Source: Clostridia bacterium
GTDB lineage: Bacteria; Bacillota; Clostridia; Oscillospirales; CAG-272
DNA length: 35,889 nt
Direction of reading: 5' to 3'
Assembly (NCBI GenBank): GCA_017452475.1
Contig: JAFTMJ010000066.1
Location: forward strand, 1-35,889
The notes under the pieces were generated by a model. It was not told the DNA's origin. It was given only the letters and a program-made list of their open reading frames with translations, and searched no databases. A program made the position numbers and the translations under genes. Below are positions 23,279 through 31,796 of this stretch, one piece after another; the stretch's first letter is position 1; each line of letters starts with the position of its first letter.

Positions 23279-26200
23279 TTGAAAAAGCTTTTATATTTGG
23301 CAATTTGCTTGCTGCTCTCACTTGCAATGGTAATGTGCTTCGTTGCTTGCGGAGAGGATGAGGAGCCAAGCGGAGATACAACCCCATCACGCCCACAGCC
23401 AACCGCATCCTCTAAGGTGCCAACGGCTGACTCCTCTAAGCCTACAACAGGTTCATCAGACACCCCACCATCCTCAGGAACAACAGACTCCTCGGGAACA
23501 ACAGGCTCATCCGATGTGCCCCCGTCCTCGGGAACAACAGGCTCATCCGATGTACCGTCATCCTCAGAAACAACAGGCTCATCGGGAACAGATGACCCGG
23601 GTGATAACCCACCACAGCACCAGCATACCTTTGAGGATACCTACACCTACGATAAGGAAAACCACTACTTTAAGGCAACCTGTGAGCATACAGGTGAGGT
23701 TAAGGACTTAGCTCCCCACAGTATTGATCCAATCACAGGCAAGTGTGTTTGCGGCTATACGGTTGACACAATTGAGAGTATCCTTGCGGAGATTATGGCA
23801 AACAGGGGACTTATAACAAACGGTAAGATCGACAGGGAGGCTCGTAACCTTGAGCTTGAGAGCATAACCCTTGATAAGTATTCCTACAAGTTCTATGAGG
23901 ATTATGTATATATAAGAGAGATTATCGATTATACAAACGATTATTATTATGCGCTTGACAGAAATGGCGAAATTTTCGGCATTATGATTCAAGACGGCAA
24001 AATCGGAAAGGATACAGAAACTTATGAGGAAAACCTAAACGGTGTTCACCTTAACTTTGTGTTCCTTAATGATAATGATACACATGCATATGGCGCAGAG
24101 GACTTTTTACAAAAGCTTTATAATATCGGCTTGGCAGCGGTAACAAAGGTAACCTCTTATGAAAAGCAGGACGGCTCGTATTGCTTCACCTTTGCTGACT
24201 GTGTCGTTGACAACTGGATGAATTACTATTATGTGGTAACGGCAGAGTTCGCAGTTTCCGAGGCTGATAGGACCTTAAAGACCGCATCTGTCATTGTAAA
24301 CAGATATGCAAACAGCCAATATACTGTTGAAAACGGCGTGTACACTTTAAATGATGATGCGCAGCCAAACCACACATATAATTTTGCCATAGAGCAGTCA
24401 AGCGAGGCTATTACATATATTCCCAATCCATATGACCCAAAGACTATGGTGGTGGAAAGCTTTATTCTTACCGACCGCGGCAACAATGATATTAGTGACA
24501 AGGTAATGAACGTTTCCTCTAACGGCGAGGTTAAAATTCTGTTCCAAGAAATGAGTCCTGCTACTGCAAATCTTGCGCTAAGTGAAATAACAATAACCAT
24601 AATTGATAATAGCACAGGTCACAGCGCTGTGTTCAGTATGCCTTATTTCAACCCATATGACAACTCATATTCATTTACTATGGGTCATCCCGGTACGTAT
24701 TCAATGACCGTAACGGTTGATGATATTGAAATCACATCGACAATTGATGTTGAAATGTATAAGCCAACAGATATTTCCTCCCAGGTTTACGATTCTGCTC
24801 TCGGTGATTTCACACCTGCAAGCAAAACAACCGTATTCCTTGGCGCGCCTGTACATTTTACATCTCTTGTATCAGCTTACACAGATGCAGGCTTTGTGGC
24901 TGAGCTTGTTCACGAAAGCTTAAACGGCATAGCCGAGCTTACAGAAACAGAAATAAACGGCATTAAGGCATATACGTTTAAGGCAAGCTCCATTGGAGTA
25001 TATAAAATTAAGCTTACCTCTACCTCTGTTTCATCCGTAGGCTGCGTAATGGAGATAGTTGTTACAGAAGCTCCGGATGTTGAGGAAGTGCTCGACGGTG
25101 AATTTGTTGGCAACAATAAGTTTGGTATACAGGTTGTCAGCGCTATCTTTGATAAAGAAACAGGCGAAGTAAAGGTAACATATGTGGATGTGTTCGGCGA
25201 AATGACAGAGGTGCTTACCTTTGCTGTAACCGACGGCGCGTTCTCATATGAGCATAAGAGTGGAGATGACTTTGTTTCCAATCTGTATTTAACTGACAGT
25301 ATGGAAATTTACATTGAAATCTTCGAGGAGGAAACATATATTCTCTCAAAGCCTTTGAAGAATATTGTGGCATCAGGCTCACTCGTGCTTGAGGACATAT
25401 TTGGCGAAGGCGCTCTTAGCGGCACATATACCTTTGAGATTGATGAAAACGGTATATTTACAATATATAAGGATGGGGTTGCCTTTGACAGCATTGCTAT
25501 CACAGACAACGGAACAGAGCTTTCTGTTCAGCTTTCATCCTTGGGATATCCTGTGACTGTACCTAAGTCAGAGGGCGTTCCCACAGGAACATACGATGTC
25601 ATCGATTATGAGGATAAGGTAGCAACCATTACAATTACATTGGATACAGAAGAGGAGCAGGAGCCAATTAAAGGCACCATCGCAATTGCCGATAAGCTTA
25701 ACTCTGAACAAAGCGTTACATACACCTATGAATATTTTAATGGTATGTTTACTCTTTATTTAGGTGGCGAAGCGGTTGACGAAACCAAGGCTTCCCTGAC
25801 AATGGTTGACGGCACAATGACCCTTCTTTACCCCGGCTTGTTAGCTCCAAAGGAGCTTATAAAGGTTGGCGGCGCAGCAGGAGAAATAGCAGGTGAGTAC
25901 AAGATTGAAATGGACCTTGGTACAACCCAGTTGGTTGCAGTAGTTGTCATTACATCTGATGAAAACATTTCAGACAGTGAAGAAGAGCTGCCAAGCGGTA
26001 TTCTTATTCTTGAGGATAATACCGTTTCGGGCATTGGCGGCATCTATACATACGAAATTATCGACGGTGTGCTTGTATTTTACAAGGATGGCATTGTTGT
26101 AAACGACTTTGCAATAGCTATAAATGATGACGGCACATACACCTTAACGGTTGGCGCAACCGAGCTTAGCGCGGTTATACTTAAGGTTGCGGGCGCTCCC

Positions 26201-27232
26201 GGTGCTTTAACAGGTACATACAGGGTTAACACTCCTTCAAACGGCGCATTTGTTCTTACATTTACAGCAGGCGAGGTTGAGTATGACAGTGTGGATGAGG
26301 AACTGTGGGGCGAGATGGCTGTTACCGATAACAGAGAAGTGGAAAAGGGCTTAAGCGGCATTTACGCTTACGAGGTTAACGGTGACACGGTTGTTATCTA
26401 CAAAAACGGCGATGTAATTTCATATATTACAGTAGCAAAGGCAGAAAACGGCGCATATACCTTTACATACAAGGATGCAAGCGGCACATACGGCTTAATT
26501 AAGAAAGAGGGCAACCGCGGCGCCTTGACAGGTGCATACAACGTAGTGTCAAACGGCGAGGTAATCTTTGAAATCACCTTTACCGCAGGCAAGGAGGTTC
26601 AAATTGAGTTTGTGGAAATAGGCTCTCTTGAAATCACCGATAACGATACTAACACAGTTGGCGGCTCATACACCTACGGTGTTAACTCAAACGGCACAAT
26701 CTTTATCTACAAGGACGGTGTACGCGTAAACAACATATCCGTGGTTGGAGCTCTTGGCAGCTATACCTTTGAGTGCGATGCTTTTGAGGCTACGGCTCTT
26801 AAAAAGGTAAGGGGCAACGCAACAAAGCTAATGGGTAAATACCAGGTGCTTGACGGCTCAACCGTTAAGTACGAGCTTTTGTTCATAAAGAATGTGGAGG
26901 GCGAGGAGCCTGTTGACACAGAGGTTCAGCTCTCGGTTGGCGAAAACTCTGTTGCAGTATCAACGGGAACAGCAGGTGTTACCGCAACCTTTACAACAAG
27001 CGTTTCCGCAGTATATGAGATTCAGCTTCAGGCTGGAGAAACGAATGCTTACATTGTGTATAAGGCGGCAAGCGGAAGAGAGGTTGTGCTTACCTTCCCA
27101 AGCGAAATTACCCTAAAGGCAGGAGACTCAATGGTAATTCATATAACCTCGGCAAATTACGAGGCTGATGTGATTGACCTGTTCATTAAGCTCATCAAGA
27201 AAACAGGCGAGCTTGCAGACGATGAGTTCTAA
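23279..27232 (+). CDS. Giant repeat-containing lipoprotein
   Basis: This is a 1317-aa lipoprotein. The start is TTG, supported by a perfect AAAGGAGG site five bases upstream. Lipobox FVAC gives lipid-anchored Cys24. Residues ~28-112 are a Ser/Thr/Pro-rich stalk with imperfect 12-residue repeats (PPSSGTTGSSDV). Residues ~113-162 hold a His/Cys-rich module (HQHTFED, HYFKATCEHT, CVCGY) common in clostridial surface proteins. After a unique region (~165-600) come five tandem repeats starting near residues 700, 799, 907, 1011 and 1115. Each contains G-x-Y-x-Y-E, then a YKDG-type motif, then G-x-L-x-G-x-Y. A short beta domain ends the protein. A stalked, repetitive surface adhesin or structural role is likely; no catalytic motif was seen. 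Confidence 0.85.
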   Translation: MKKLLYLAICLLLSLAMVMCFVACGEDEEPSGDTTPSRPQPTASSKVPTADSSKPTTGSSDTPPSSGTTDSSGTTGSSDVPPSSGTTGSSDVPSSSETTGSSGTDDPGDNPPQHQHTFEDTYTYDKENHYFKATCEHTGEVKDLAPHSIDPITGKCVCGYTVDTIESILAEIMANRGLITNGKIDREARNLELESITLDKYSYKFYEDYVYIREIIDYTNDYYYALDRNGEIFGIMIQDGKIGKDTETYEENLNGVHLNFVFLNDNDTHAYGAEDFLQKLYNIGLAAVTKVTSYEKQDGSYCFTFADCVVDNWMNYYYVVTAEFAVSEADRTLKTASVIVNRYANSQYTVENGVYTLNDDAQPNHTYNFAIEQSSEAITYIPNPYDPKTMVVESFILTDRGNNDISDKVMNVSSNGEVKILFQEMSPATANLALSEITITIIDNSTGHSAVFSMPYFNPYDNSYSFTMGHPGTYSMTVTVDDIEITSTIDVEMYKPTDISSQVYDSALGDFTPASKTTVFLGAPVHFTSLVSAYTDAGFVAELVHESLNGIAELTETEINGIKAYTFKASSIGVYKIKLTSTSVSSVGCVMEIVVTEAPDVEEVLDGEFVGNNKFGIQVVSAIFDKETGEVKVTYVDVFGEMTEVLTFAVTDGAFSYEHKSGDDFVSNLYLTDSMEIYIEIFEEETYILSKPLKNIVASGSLVLEDIFGEGALSGTYTFEIDENGIFTIYKDGVAFDSIAITDNGTELSVQLSSLGYPVTVPKSEGVPTGTYDVIDYEDKVATITITLDTEEEQEPIKGTIAIADKLNSEQSVTYTYEYFNGMFTLYLGGEAVDETKASLTMVDGTMTLLYPGLLAPKELIKVGGAAGEIAGEYKIEMDLGTTQLVAVVVITSDENISDSEEELPSGILILEDNTVSGIGGIYTYEIIDGVLVFYKDGIVVNDFAIAINDDGTYTLTVGATELSAVILKVAGAPGALTGTYRVNTPSNGAFVLTFTAGEVEYDSVDEELWGEMAVTDNREVEKGLSGIYAYEVNGDTVVIYKNGDVISYITVAKAENGAYTFTYKDASGTYGLIKKEGNRGALTGAYNVVSNGEVIFEITFTAGKEVQIEFVEIGSLEITDNDTNTVGGSYTYGVNSNGTIFIYKDGVRVNNISVVGALGSYTFECDAFEATALKKVRGNATKLMGKYQVLDGSTVKYELLFIKNVEGEEPVDTEVQLSVGENSVAVSTGTAGVTATFTTSVSAVYEIQLQAGETNAYIVYKAASGREVVLTFPSEITLKAGDSMVIHITSANYEADVIDLFIKLIKKTGELADDEF
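25373..26910 (+). repeat. Five tandem ~104-residue repeats in the giant lipoprotein
   Basis: The repeat units start near 25376, 25673, 25997, 26309 and 26621 (periods of 99, 108, 104 and 104 codons). Shared anchors are YTYE-like, (I/V)(F/Y)YKDG and (A/K)LTG(T/A)Y. They are diverged at DNA level, so the duplication is old rather than a recent slippage event. Confidence 0.8.
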
Positions 27233-27240
27233 TAAAAACA

Positions 27241-27266
27241 AAAAAGCCACCTCGGTGGCTTTTTTT
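27241..27266 (+). terminator. Terminator of the MoxR/vWA/lipoprotein operon
   Basis: Stem AAAAAGCCAC / GTGGCTTTTT with tetraloop CTCG and a T8 tail, beginning eight bases after the stop codon. Confidence 0.9.
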
Positions 27267-27267
27267 G

Positions 27268-27297
27268 TTGACAAGCTTGTCCTCGATATGATAACAT
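27268..27297 (+). promoter_or_regulatory. Probable promoter of the Nudix gene
   Basis: Perfect -35 TTGACA (27268-27273), 18-bp spacer, -10 TAACAT (27292-27297). The -10 is only moderate. Confidence 0.5.
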
Positions 27298-27326
27298 ATA
27301 CATATAAATAATAATGAGGTTAAATT

Positions 27327-27794
27327 ATGAAAAATACAACGCTTTGTTACATAGAAAGGGACGGCAAATACCTAATGCTCCATCGTTCAAGCAAGAAAAA
27401 CGACGGCAGTCAAGGCAAGTGGATGGGCATTGGCGGCCACTTTGAGGAGGGGGAAAGCCCCTACGAATGTGTTGTCCGTGAGGTGAAGGAGGAAACAGGC
27501 TTTAAATTAATATCCCCACAGTACCGTGCTGTTGTCACCTTTGATTCTGATGAGTATGAGTCGGAGCAAATGCACCTTTTCACCTGCTGTGAATTTACAG
27601 GCAAGCTTATAGATTGCAACGAGGGAGATTTGCATTGGATAGACAAAAAAGAGGTAAAAAGCTTAAATATGTGGAACGGGGACTTAATTTTTTTAGAACT
27701 TCTCGAAACAGAAAAAAGCTTCTTTTCCCTAAAGCTTAAATATAAGGGAGAAGAGCTGAGTGAGTATTATATAAACGGAAAAAGGTGTGAGTAA
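27327..27794 (+). CDS. Nudix hydrolase, MutT/8-oxo-dGTPase-like
   Basis: This 155-aa protein has a textbook Nudix box: Gly37-x5-Glu43-x7-Arg51-Glu-Val-Lys-Glu-Glu56-Thr-Gly58. These residues bind the catalytic Mg ions and hydrolyse a nucleoside diphosphate linked to another moiety. The overall form (CYIERDGKYLMLHR at the start, CEFTGKLID later) is that of the 8-oxo-dGTP diphosphatase-like branch in Firmicutes, but the substrate cannot be read from sequence. It is a single-gene unit with its own likely promoter. Its stop codon lies in the loop of a terminator shared with the convergent mgtC-like gene. Confidence 0.9.
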   Translation: MKNTTLCYIERDGKYLMLHRSSKKNDGSQGKWMGIGGHFEEGESPYECVVREVKEETGFKLISPQYRAVVTFDSDEYESEQMHLFTCCEFTGKLIDCNEGDLHWIDKKEVKSLNMWNGDLIFLELLETEKSFFSLKLKYKGEELSEYYINGKRCE

Positions 27795-27807
27795 ATCACA
27801 CCTTTTT
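27779..27807. terminator. Bidirectional terminator between the Nudix and MgtC-like genes
   Basis: Twelve-base arms AAAAAGGTGTGA (27779-27790) and TCACACCTTTTT (27796-27807) with loop GTAAA. The loop contains the Nudix stop codon TAA. Confidence 0.85.
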
Positions 27808-27810
27808 AAG

Positions 27811-28455
27811 TTAATCGTTTTCGCATCTTTCAATAGTGTAAATAAAGTCATTTTCGCAAATGATTTTGTTAAGCTGAGTGGAGGAAAGCTCCTTTTCAGT
27901 GCTTAGCATAGCGCTGTAAATTATACAGCCCTCGCACCTTTCGATAATAAGGTGGTTAAACCTATCCACACCGAAGATTTCCTTAATGCGCTTGTTAGCC
28001 TCGTTTTCCTGCTTAAACTTAATCCTTATAGAAAAGGTCTTCTTTGACTTGAACGGCGGAATTTTCAGCCTGAATAAAAATTGGAAGCCAACCAAAATGG
28101 CAGCGCTGCCAATGGCAACTATGTACATTGAGGCGCCGCAAGCCATACCTATGCCTGCCGTTGCCCAAATTCCTGCCGCCGTGGTAAGACCCCTAACCTC
28201 GTGCTGCCTGTATACAATAATGCCTGCACCCAAAAAGCCGATGCCTGTTACAATTTGCGCCGCAACCCTTGCTGTGTCTGCCTCGGGTCCGAAGCCGTAT
28301 TTACTTACCACCATAAGCAGTGCCGCACCCAAGCAAACGATGGTGTGTGTGCGTATGCCTGCCTCCTTTAACCTCATCTTTCTTTCAAGACCGATTAAAA
28401 ACCCAAGGAAAGCGGCGAGTAAAATGCAAAGAAGCATAGAAAGTTCCTTGTTCAT
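27811..28455 (-). CDS. MgtC/SapB-family membrane protein
   Basis: This is a 214-aa protein. The N-terminal ~130 residues form the MgtC membrane domain, with family motifs GFLIGLERKMRLKEAGIRTH, GIGFLGAGII and VRGLTTAAGIWATAGIGMA. A C-terminal soluble ACT-like domain (~140-214) follows. MgtC proteins are linked to low-Mg adaptation, and in some bacteria they modulate the F1Fo ATP synthase. A related role in Mg or membrane-potential homeostasis is likely here. The ATG has a strong AAGGAGG site, and the leader is too short for a Mg-sensing riboswitch. It is divergent from the DUF523 gene. Confidence 0.92.
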   Translation of the reverse strand: MNKELSMLLCILLAAFLGFLIGLERKMRLKEAGIRTHTIVCLGAALLMVVSKYGFGPEADTARVAAQIVTGIGFLGAGIIVYRQHEVRGLTTAAGIWATAGIGMACGASMYIVAIGSAAILVGFQFLFRLKIPPFKSKKTFSIRIKFKQENEANKRIKEIFGVDRFNHLIIERCEGCIIYSAMLSTEKELSSTQLNKIICENDFIYTIERCEND

Positions 28456-28485
28456 AAATAAGCCTCCTTAATTCTTTATAAAGCT

Positions 28486-28514
28486 ATGGTATCATAATAT
28501 GCTCAAAAAGTCAA
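28486..28514 (-). promoter_or_regulatory. Promoter of the MgtC-like gene
   Basis: Minus strand: -35 TTGACT (28514-28509), 17-bp spacer, -10 TACCAT (28491-28486), which is a weak -10. It is back-to-back with the promoter at 28534-28562. Confidence 0.5.
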
Positions 28515-28533
28515 TAAGCCACCAACTAAAGCC

Positions 28534-28562
28534 TTGAAAAAATATTATGTATATGGTAAAAT
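28534..28562 (+). promoter_or_regulatory. Promoter of the DUF523/HAD/HD operon
   Basis: The -35 is TTGAAA (28534-28539), with a 17-bp spacer and -10 TAAAAT (28557-28562) with an upstream TGG (extended -10). Confidence 0.75.
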
Positions 28563-28581
28563 AATTAAAAGGAGTTAGCTT

Positions 28582-29016
28582 ATGGAAAAAATTCTTGTAA
28601 GCGCCTGTCTTTTGGGCGAAAAATGCAGGTATGACGGCGAATCGAAGCCTAATCAAAATGTTATTGACATTTTGTCGCAATATGAGTGCGTTAAGGTGTG
28701 CCCCGAGGTTATGGGTGGTCTTCCCACACCGCGAAAGCCAAGCGAAATAGCTTGTGGCAGGGTTAAAATGGTTGACGGAACAGATGTTACCTATGAATAC
28801 AAGCTGGGCGCAGAGCTTGCCTTAGCCAAGGCAAGGGAGCAGGGCTGTAAAATTGCGGTTTTAAAGGCGCGTAGCCCATCCTGCGGCAAGGGCTTGGTTT
28901 ATGATGGGACACATACCGCAGCCTTAACAAAGGGCGACGGGGTGACTGCTCGGCTTTTAATGGATAACGGTATTACCGTATTAGATGAAACGGAGATAGA
29001 AAAATTAAGAAAATGA
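28582..29016 (+). CDS. DUF523 (YbbK/TudS-like) cysteine-rich protein
   Basis: This 144-aa protein is the standard DUF523 length. Family motifs are LVSACLLG (Cys9), KVCPEVMGGLPTPR (Cys40) and RSPSCG (Cys101). These three cysteines are the probable ligands of a [4Fe-4S] cluster by analogy with TudS, the 2-thiouracil desulfurase from this family. A desulfuration role on a thiolated nucleobase or similar compound is therefore possible, but most family members are untested. A strong AAGGAG site precedes the ATG. It overlaps the HAD gene by four bases (ATGA). Confidence 0.88.
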   Translation: MEKILVSACLLGEKCRYDGESKPNQNVIDILSQYECVKVCPEVMGGLPTPRKPSEIACGRVKMVDGTDVTYEYKLGAELALAKAREQGCKIAVLKARSPSCGKGLVYDGTHTAALTKGDGVTARLLMDNGITVLDETEIEKLRK

Positions 29017-29741
29017 AAATTATAGCAAGTGATTATGATGGTACAATAAGTTATCGCGGCATGGTAAGCGAAGAGGATAAGGCGGCTATAAAAAAATTCC
29101 GCGCCTTGGGCAACAAGTTCGGTATAGTTACAGGCAGGGATGTGGAGGTTGCTCAATGGATAGGGCTGGACGGCTTTGAATACGATTTTATAATTTCCTG
29201 CACAGGCGCCTTTATAAGGGGCAGTGACGGAGAGGTGCTATATTGCAAAAAAGGAAAAACAGGCGAATTTATTGAAGAGCTTATAAATAAGGCAAAGGAG
29301 CTGAAGGTGCGCTTTTTCACCATCGGCGATGTGTTAGAGAAGCACTATTTGGATGTAAGCGGCAAAATTCCGCCTACCTTTCATAAGCTTTCGGAGTTCA
29401 CCCACGCAAATGCAAACTTTCCAAGCGATGAAATAGCGCAGCAATTTACGGATTATGTAAACACCAATTACAGTGACAAAATCAGCGCGTACAGAAACGG
29501 CTGTCACGTGGATATGCCGCCTGCCGGCACCTCAAAGGTAAGCGGCATATATGTCTATGCCGAGAGGTTTGAAAACCCCGAAATTTATACGGTTGGAGAT
29601 AATTTTAATGACCTTCCTATGATAAAGGAGTTTTGCGGCTATGCGGTTTCAAACGCGGTCGACTCCTTAAAGGCGGCGGCAAAGCGCCAATGTGGTCGCA
29701 TTTGCGATATGATAGAAGAATTATTAAAGGGGGACAAATAA
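29013..29741 (+). CDS. HAD-superfamily hydrolase, Cof type
   Basis: This 242-aa protein is a Cof-type (class IIB) HAD phosphatase. Motif I is DYDGT, with nucleophile Asp7 and acid/base Asp9. Motif II lies in GIVTGRD, and motif IV is GDNFND (195-200). The cap domain in between is of the size typical of sugar-phosphate or pyridoxal/FMN phosphatases. It is cytoplasmic and Mg-dependent by family. It is translationally coupled to DUF523 and followed after two bases by the HD-domain gene, so the three probably share a transcript. The substrate is not predictable. Confidence 0.92.
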   Translation: MKIIASDYDGTISYRGMVSEEDKAAIKKFRALGNKFGIVTGRDVEVAQWIGLDGFEYDFIISCTGAFIRGSDGEVLYCKKGKTGEFIEELINKAKELKVRFFTIGDVLEKHYLDVSGKIPPTFHKLSEFTHANANFPSDEIAQQFTDYVNTNYSDKISAYRNGCHVDMPPAGTSKVSGIYVYAERFENPEIYTVGDNFNDLPMIKEFCGYAVSNAVDSLKAAAKRQCGRICDMIEELLKGDK

Positions 29742-29743
29742 AA

Positions 29744-30349
29744 ATGAACGCAAAGGAAAGATTTATTAAGGTTTTTAAGGAAAAAATCAAAAGGGAAGGG
29801 GCAGACAAGCTTCTTGAATTTATATGCTCCTCGTCCTCGGACTTTTTCGTAGCGCCTGCCAGCGCAAGGTACCACAGCTCCTATGAGGGGGGCTTATGCG
29901 AGCATTCCTTAAATGTTTATGATTGTTTGTGCGAATATTTAAACAGACCGGTGGCAAAGGAAAAATACGGGCTTAATTACAGTGAAGAAACCATTGCTAT
30001 TGTTTCACTCCTGCACGACCTTTGCAAGATGAATGTTTATAAGGTTAGTTACCGTAACGCAAAGAATGAGCAGGGTCAGTGGGAAAAGGTGCCGTACTTT
30101 GAGTTTGATGACAGCCTGCCCTACGGTCACGGCGAGAAGAGTGTTTATATGATATCACCGTTTATGAAGCTCACAAGGGAAGAGGCGTTTGCCATTAGAT
30201 ACCATATGGGCTACTCCAATGTGGAAAGCAGCATTGCAACCAACTCCGTCAGCAAGGCATTTGAGATGTTTCCGCTTGCCTTCGCCCTGTCCACAGCGGA
30301 TATGGAGGCTACATACTACTTAGAAACCGACAGAAGCAAAAGAAAATAA
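29744..30349 (+). CDS. HD-domain phosphohydrolase
   Basis: This is a 201-aa protein. I chose ATG 29744, preceded by AAAGGGGG; the frame stays open upstream through the HAD gene but that part is its shadow. The HD-domain metal ligands are His54 (LCEHSLNVYD), His91-Asp92 (LLHDLCK), and a later Asp in LSTADMEA. GHGEKS is a further hallmark shared with YhaM-like HD proteins. It has no nucleic-acid-binding OB domain, so it is a stand-alone hydrolase, probably acting on a nucleotide or short RNA. It ends two bases into the shared terminator stem. Confidence 0.85.
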   Translation: MNAKERFIKVFKEKIKREGADKLLEFICSSSSDFFVAPASARYHSSYEGGLCEHSLNVYDCLCEYLNRPVAKEKYGLNYSEETIAIVSLLHDLCKMNVYKVSYRNAKNEQGQWEKVPYFEFDDSLPYGHGEKSVYMISPFMKLTREEAFAIRYHMGYSNVESSIATNSVSKAFEMFPLAFALSTADMEATYYLETDRSKRK

Positions 30350-30385
30350 AAATATCTGCCGCACTCCTTGTGCGGCAGATATTTT
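30349..30385. terminator. Bidirectional terminator between the HD gene and the PPIase lipoprotein
   Basis: Sixteen-base perfect arms (30349-30364, 30370-30385) with GC-rich core CTGCCGCAC/GTGCGGCAG, loop TCCTT and six Ts. Confidence 0.9.
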
Positions 30386-30400
30386 TTGCTATAAATCTAA

Positions 30401-31786
30401 TTATTTAACCTGTGCATCAAAAATATAGCTATCGTAGGTTGAAGGGATAGTTTTTGTTTTAACCTGTGAGGGTAATACATTGTCAATCTTGTCATACAAA
30501 ACCTGCTCGTAGATAAATGCTTCGCCAAGCTTGTCAACAAATGAATTTGCCTGCTCAATTGCGTTGCTCTCGCTCATACCCTCTTGGATATAGTATGACT
30601 TGTAGCTTGCAATCTGTGCATTTCTCTCAGCGGTTAACTCAGCCTCGGTGGGCACAACGGAGTCGCCAATCAAGTTGCGCAGAGCATAATAAATCATTTC
30701 TGTTTTCATATTTGACTTGATGTAGGCATCACGGGTCATTCCGTATTCTGATTGAATATAAGCATCAAGGGTAATGCCCTTGCTTTGTGCAAAGGGACCC
30801 TCAATTTCCTCAAGCTGTAGCTGGGCAGCCTTGTACTCAGCCTGTGGGTATTCAAGGATTTGAACATTATTGCTTATATAGTCAAGCACGAGGGAAAGTA
30901 TATATTCCTTCCTTAGCGCCGCTTCAAACTCAGTAGTGTTCTTGAACTTTGTAAAATATGTTGTTACAAAAGCGTCGTCATAGGTTGGGGCGGTGTAAAG
31001 GGACTTAACCTTAACCCTAAACATTACCTTTTTGCCTGCCATAGTTGGGTCAGGCTTGTATGTGCTTGGAAACTCGGTGTAAATGTCCTTCTCCTTGTCG
31101 AGCTGCATGCCGATAAGGCCGTTTTCAAATCCGTCAATTGCCAAGTGGGAGCCAATGTAGAAGGCGGAGTTATCAGAGGTATCAAAGGTTTTATCCTTAT
31201 CGTTTTCCTTTATGATGTTGTTGTTCTCATCAACATAGTATCCTGTGTAGGATGCCATAAGAACATCGCCCATTTCAAGTTCCTTGTTGTTAATGGTCAT
31301 TTCAACATAAAGCGATTGACCGCGGTATTCCTCAACATAGAAGTCGTCAGCCATAGTCAGCTTGTTGGTAACAGTTTCCTTCAGCTTCCTGCCAATCATG
31401 ATGTTTTCGATTTGGTAGGAAATCTGGTAGTTGTTGTCACTGTTCGGTGTAGCCACATTTTCAAGCCAAACATCGTCAATAAATAAGTCTGTTAGCTCAT
31501 CGCCCTTCTTGTCAATGTCGGGGTTAGGCAGGAAGTACTTAACATCAACGTTAATCTTGTCGCCCCTCTTAACCTTGTATTCGGAGGAGAACTGCACAAG
31601 GTAAGTGCCGATAGCCTGTTTAATGGCATCCTCCTCAACCTCGAAAAGACGGGTTTTGTAGTTGGGCAGCTTAATATATTCGGTCATATCGTAATCGTAC
31701 TTGTCATCACCTCTTACGCAAGAGCAGGAGCAGATGATAAACACAGTGCAAATAGCGAGCAATAAGCAAATAATTCTTTTCTTCAT
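30401..31786 (-). CDS. Trigger-factor-like FKBP peptidyl-prolyl isomerase lipoprotein
   Basis: This is a 461-aa lipoprotein with signal peptide and lipobox ICSC (anchor Cys21). Residues ~172-264 are a trigger-factor-type FKBP domain: GDVLMASYTGYY, then FYIGSHLAIDGFENGLIGMQ and FPSTYKP, then AGKKVMFRVKVKSL. Residues ~73-167 look like a second, degenerate FKBP domain, with VKRGDKINVDVKYF and a matching NIMIGRKLKETVT. Residues ~265-461 are helical and match the trigger factor C-terminal chaperone arms. The ribosome-binding N domain of trigger factor is absent. I infer a membrane-anchored foldase for secreted proteins, functionally comparable to PrsA. It follows a six-TM gene in the same operon. 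Confidence 0.82.
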   Translation of the reverse strand: MKKRIICLLLAICTVFIICSCSCVRGDDKYDYDMTEYIKLPNYKTRLFEVEEDAIKQAIGTYLVQFSSEYKVKRGDKINVDVKYFLPNPDIDKKGDELTDLFIDDVWLENVATPNSDNNYQISYQIENIMIGRKLKETVTNKLTMADDFYVEEYRGQSLYVEMTINNKELEMGDVLMASYTGYYVDENNNIIKENDKDKTFDTSDNSAFYIGSHLAIDGFENGLIGMQLDKEKDIYTEFPSTYKPDPTMAGKKVMFRVKVKSLYTAPTYDDAFVTTYFTKFKNTTEFEAALRKEYILSLVLDYISNNVQILEYPQAEYKAAQLQLEEIEGPFAQSKGITLDAYIQSEYGMTRDAYIKSNMKTEMIYYALRNLIGDSVVPTEAELTAERNAQIASYKSYYIQEGMSESNAIEQANSFVDKLGEAFIYEQVLYDKIDNVLPSQVKTKTIPSTYDSYIFDAQVK

Positions 31787-31796
31787 ATTTTATCCT

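Noticed and set aside
23343..23711. His/Gln-rich ORF in the lipoprotein stalk region
   Set aside because: It is an alternative frame of the Ser/Thr/Pro repeat; repetitive DNA stays open in several frames.
28456..28581. Mg-sensing riboswitch before mgtC
   Set aside because: The leader from the predicted promoter is only about 20-25 bases, too short for a known Mg riboswitch.
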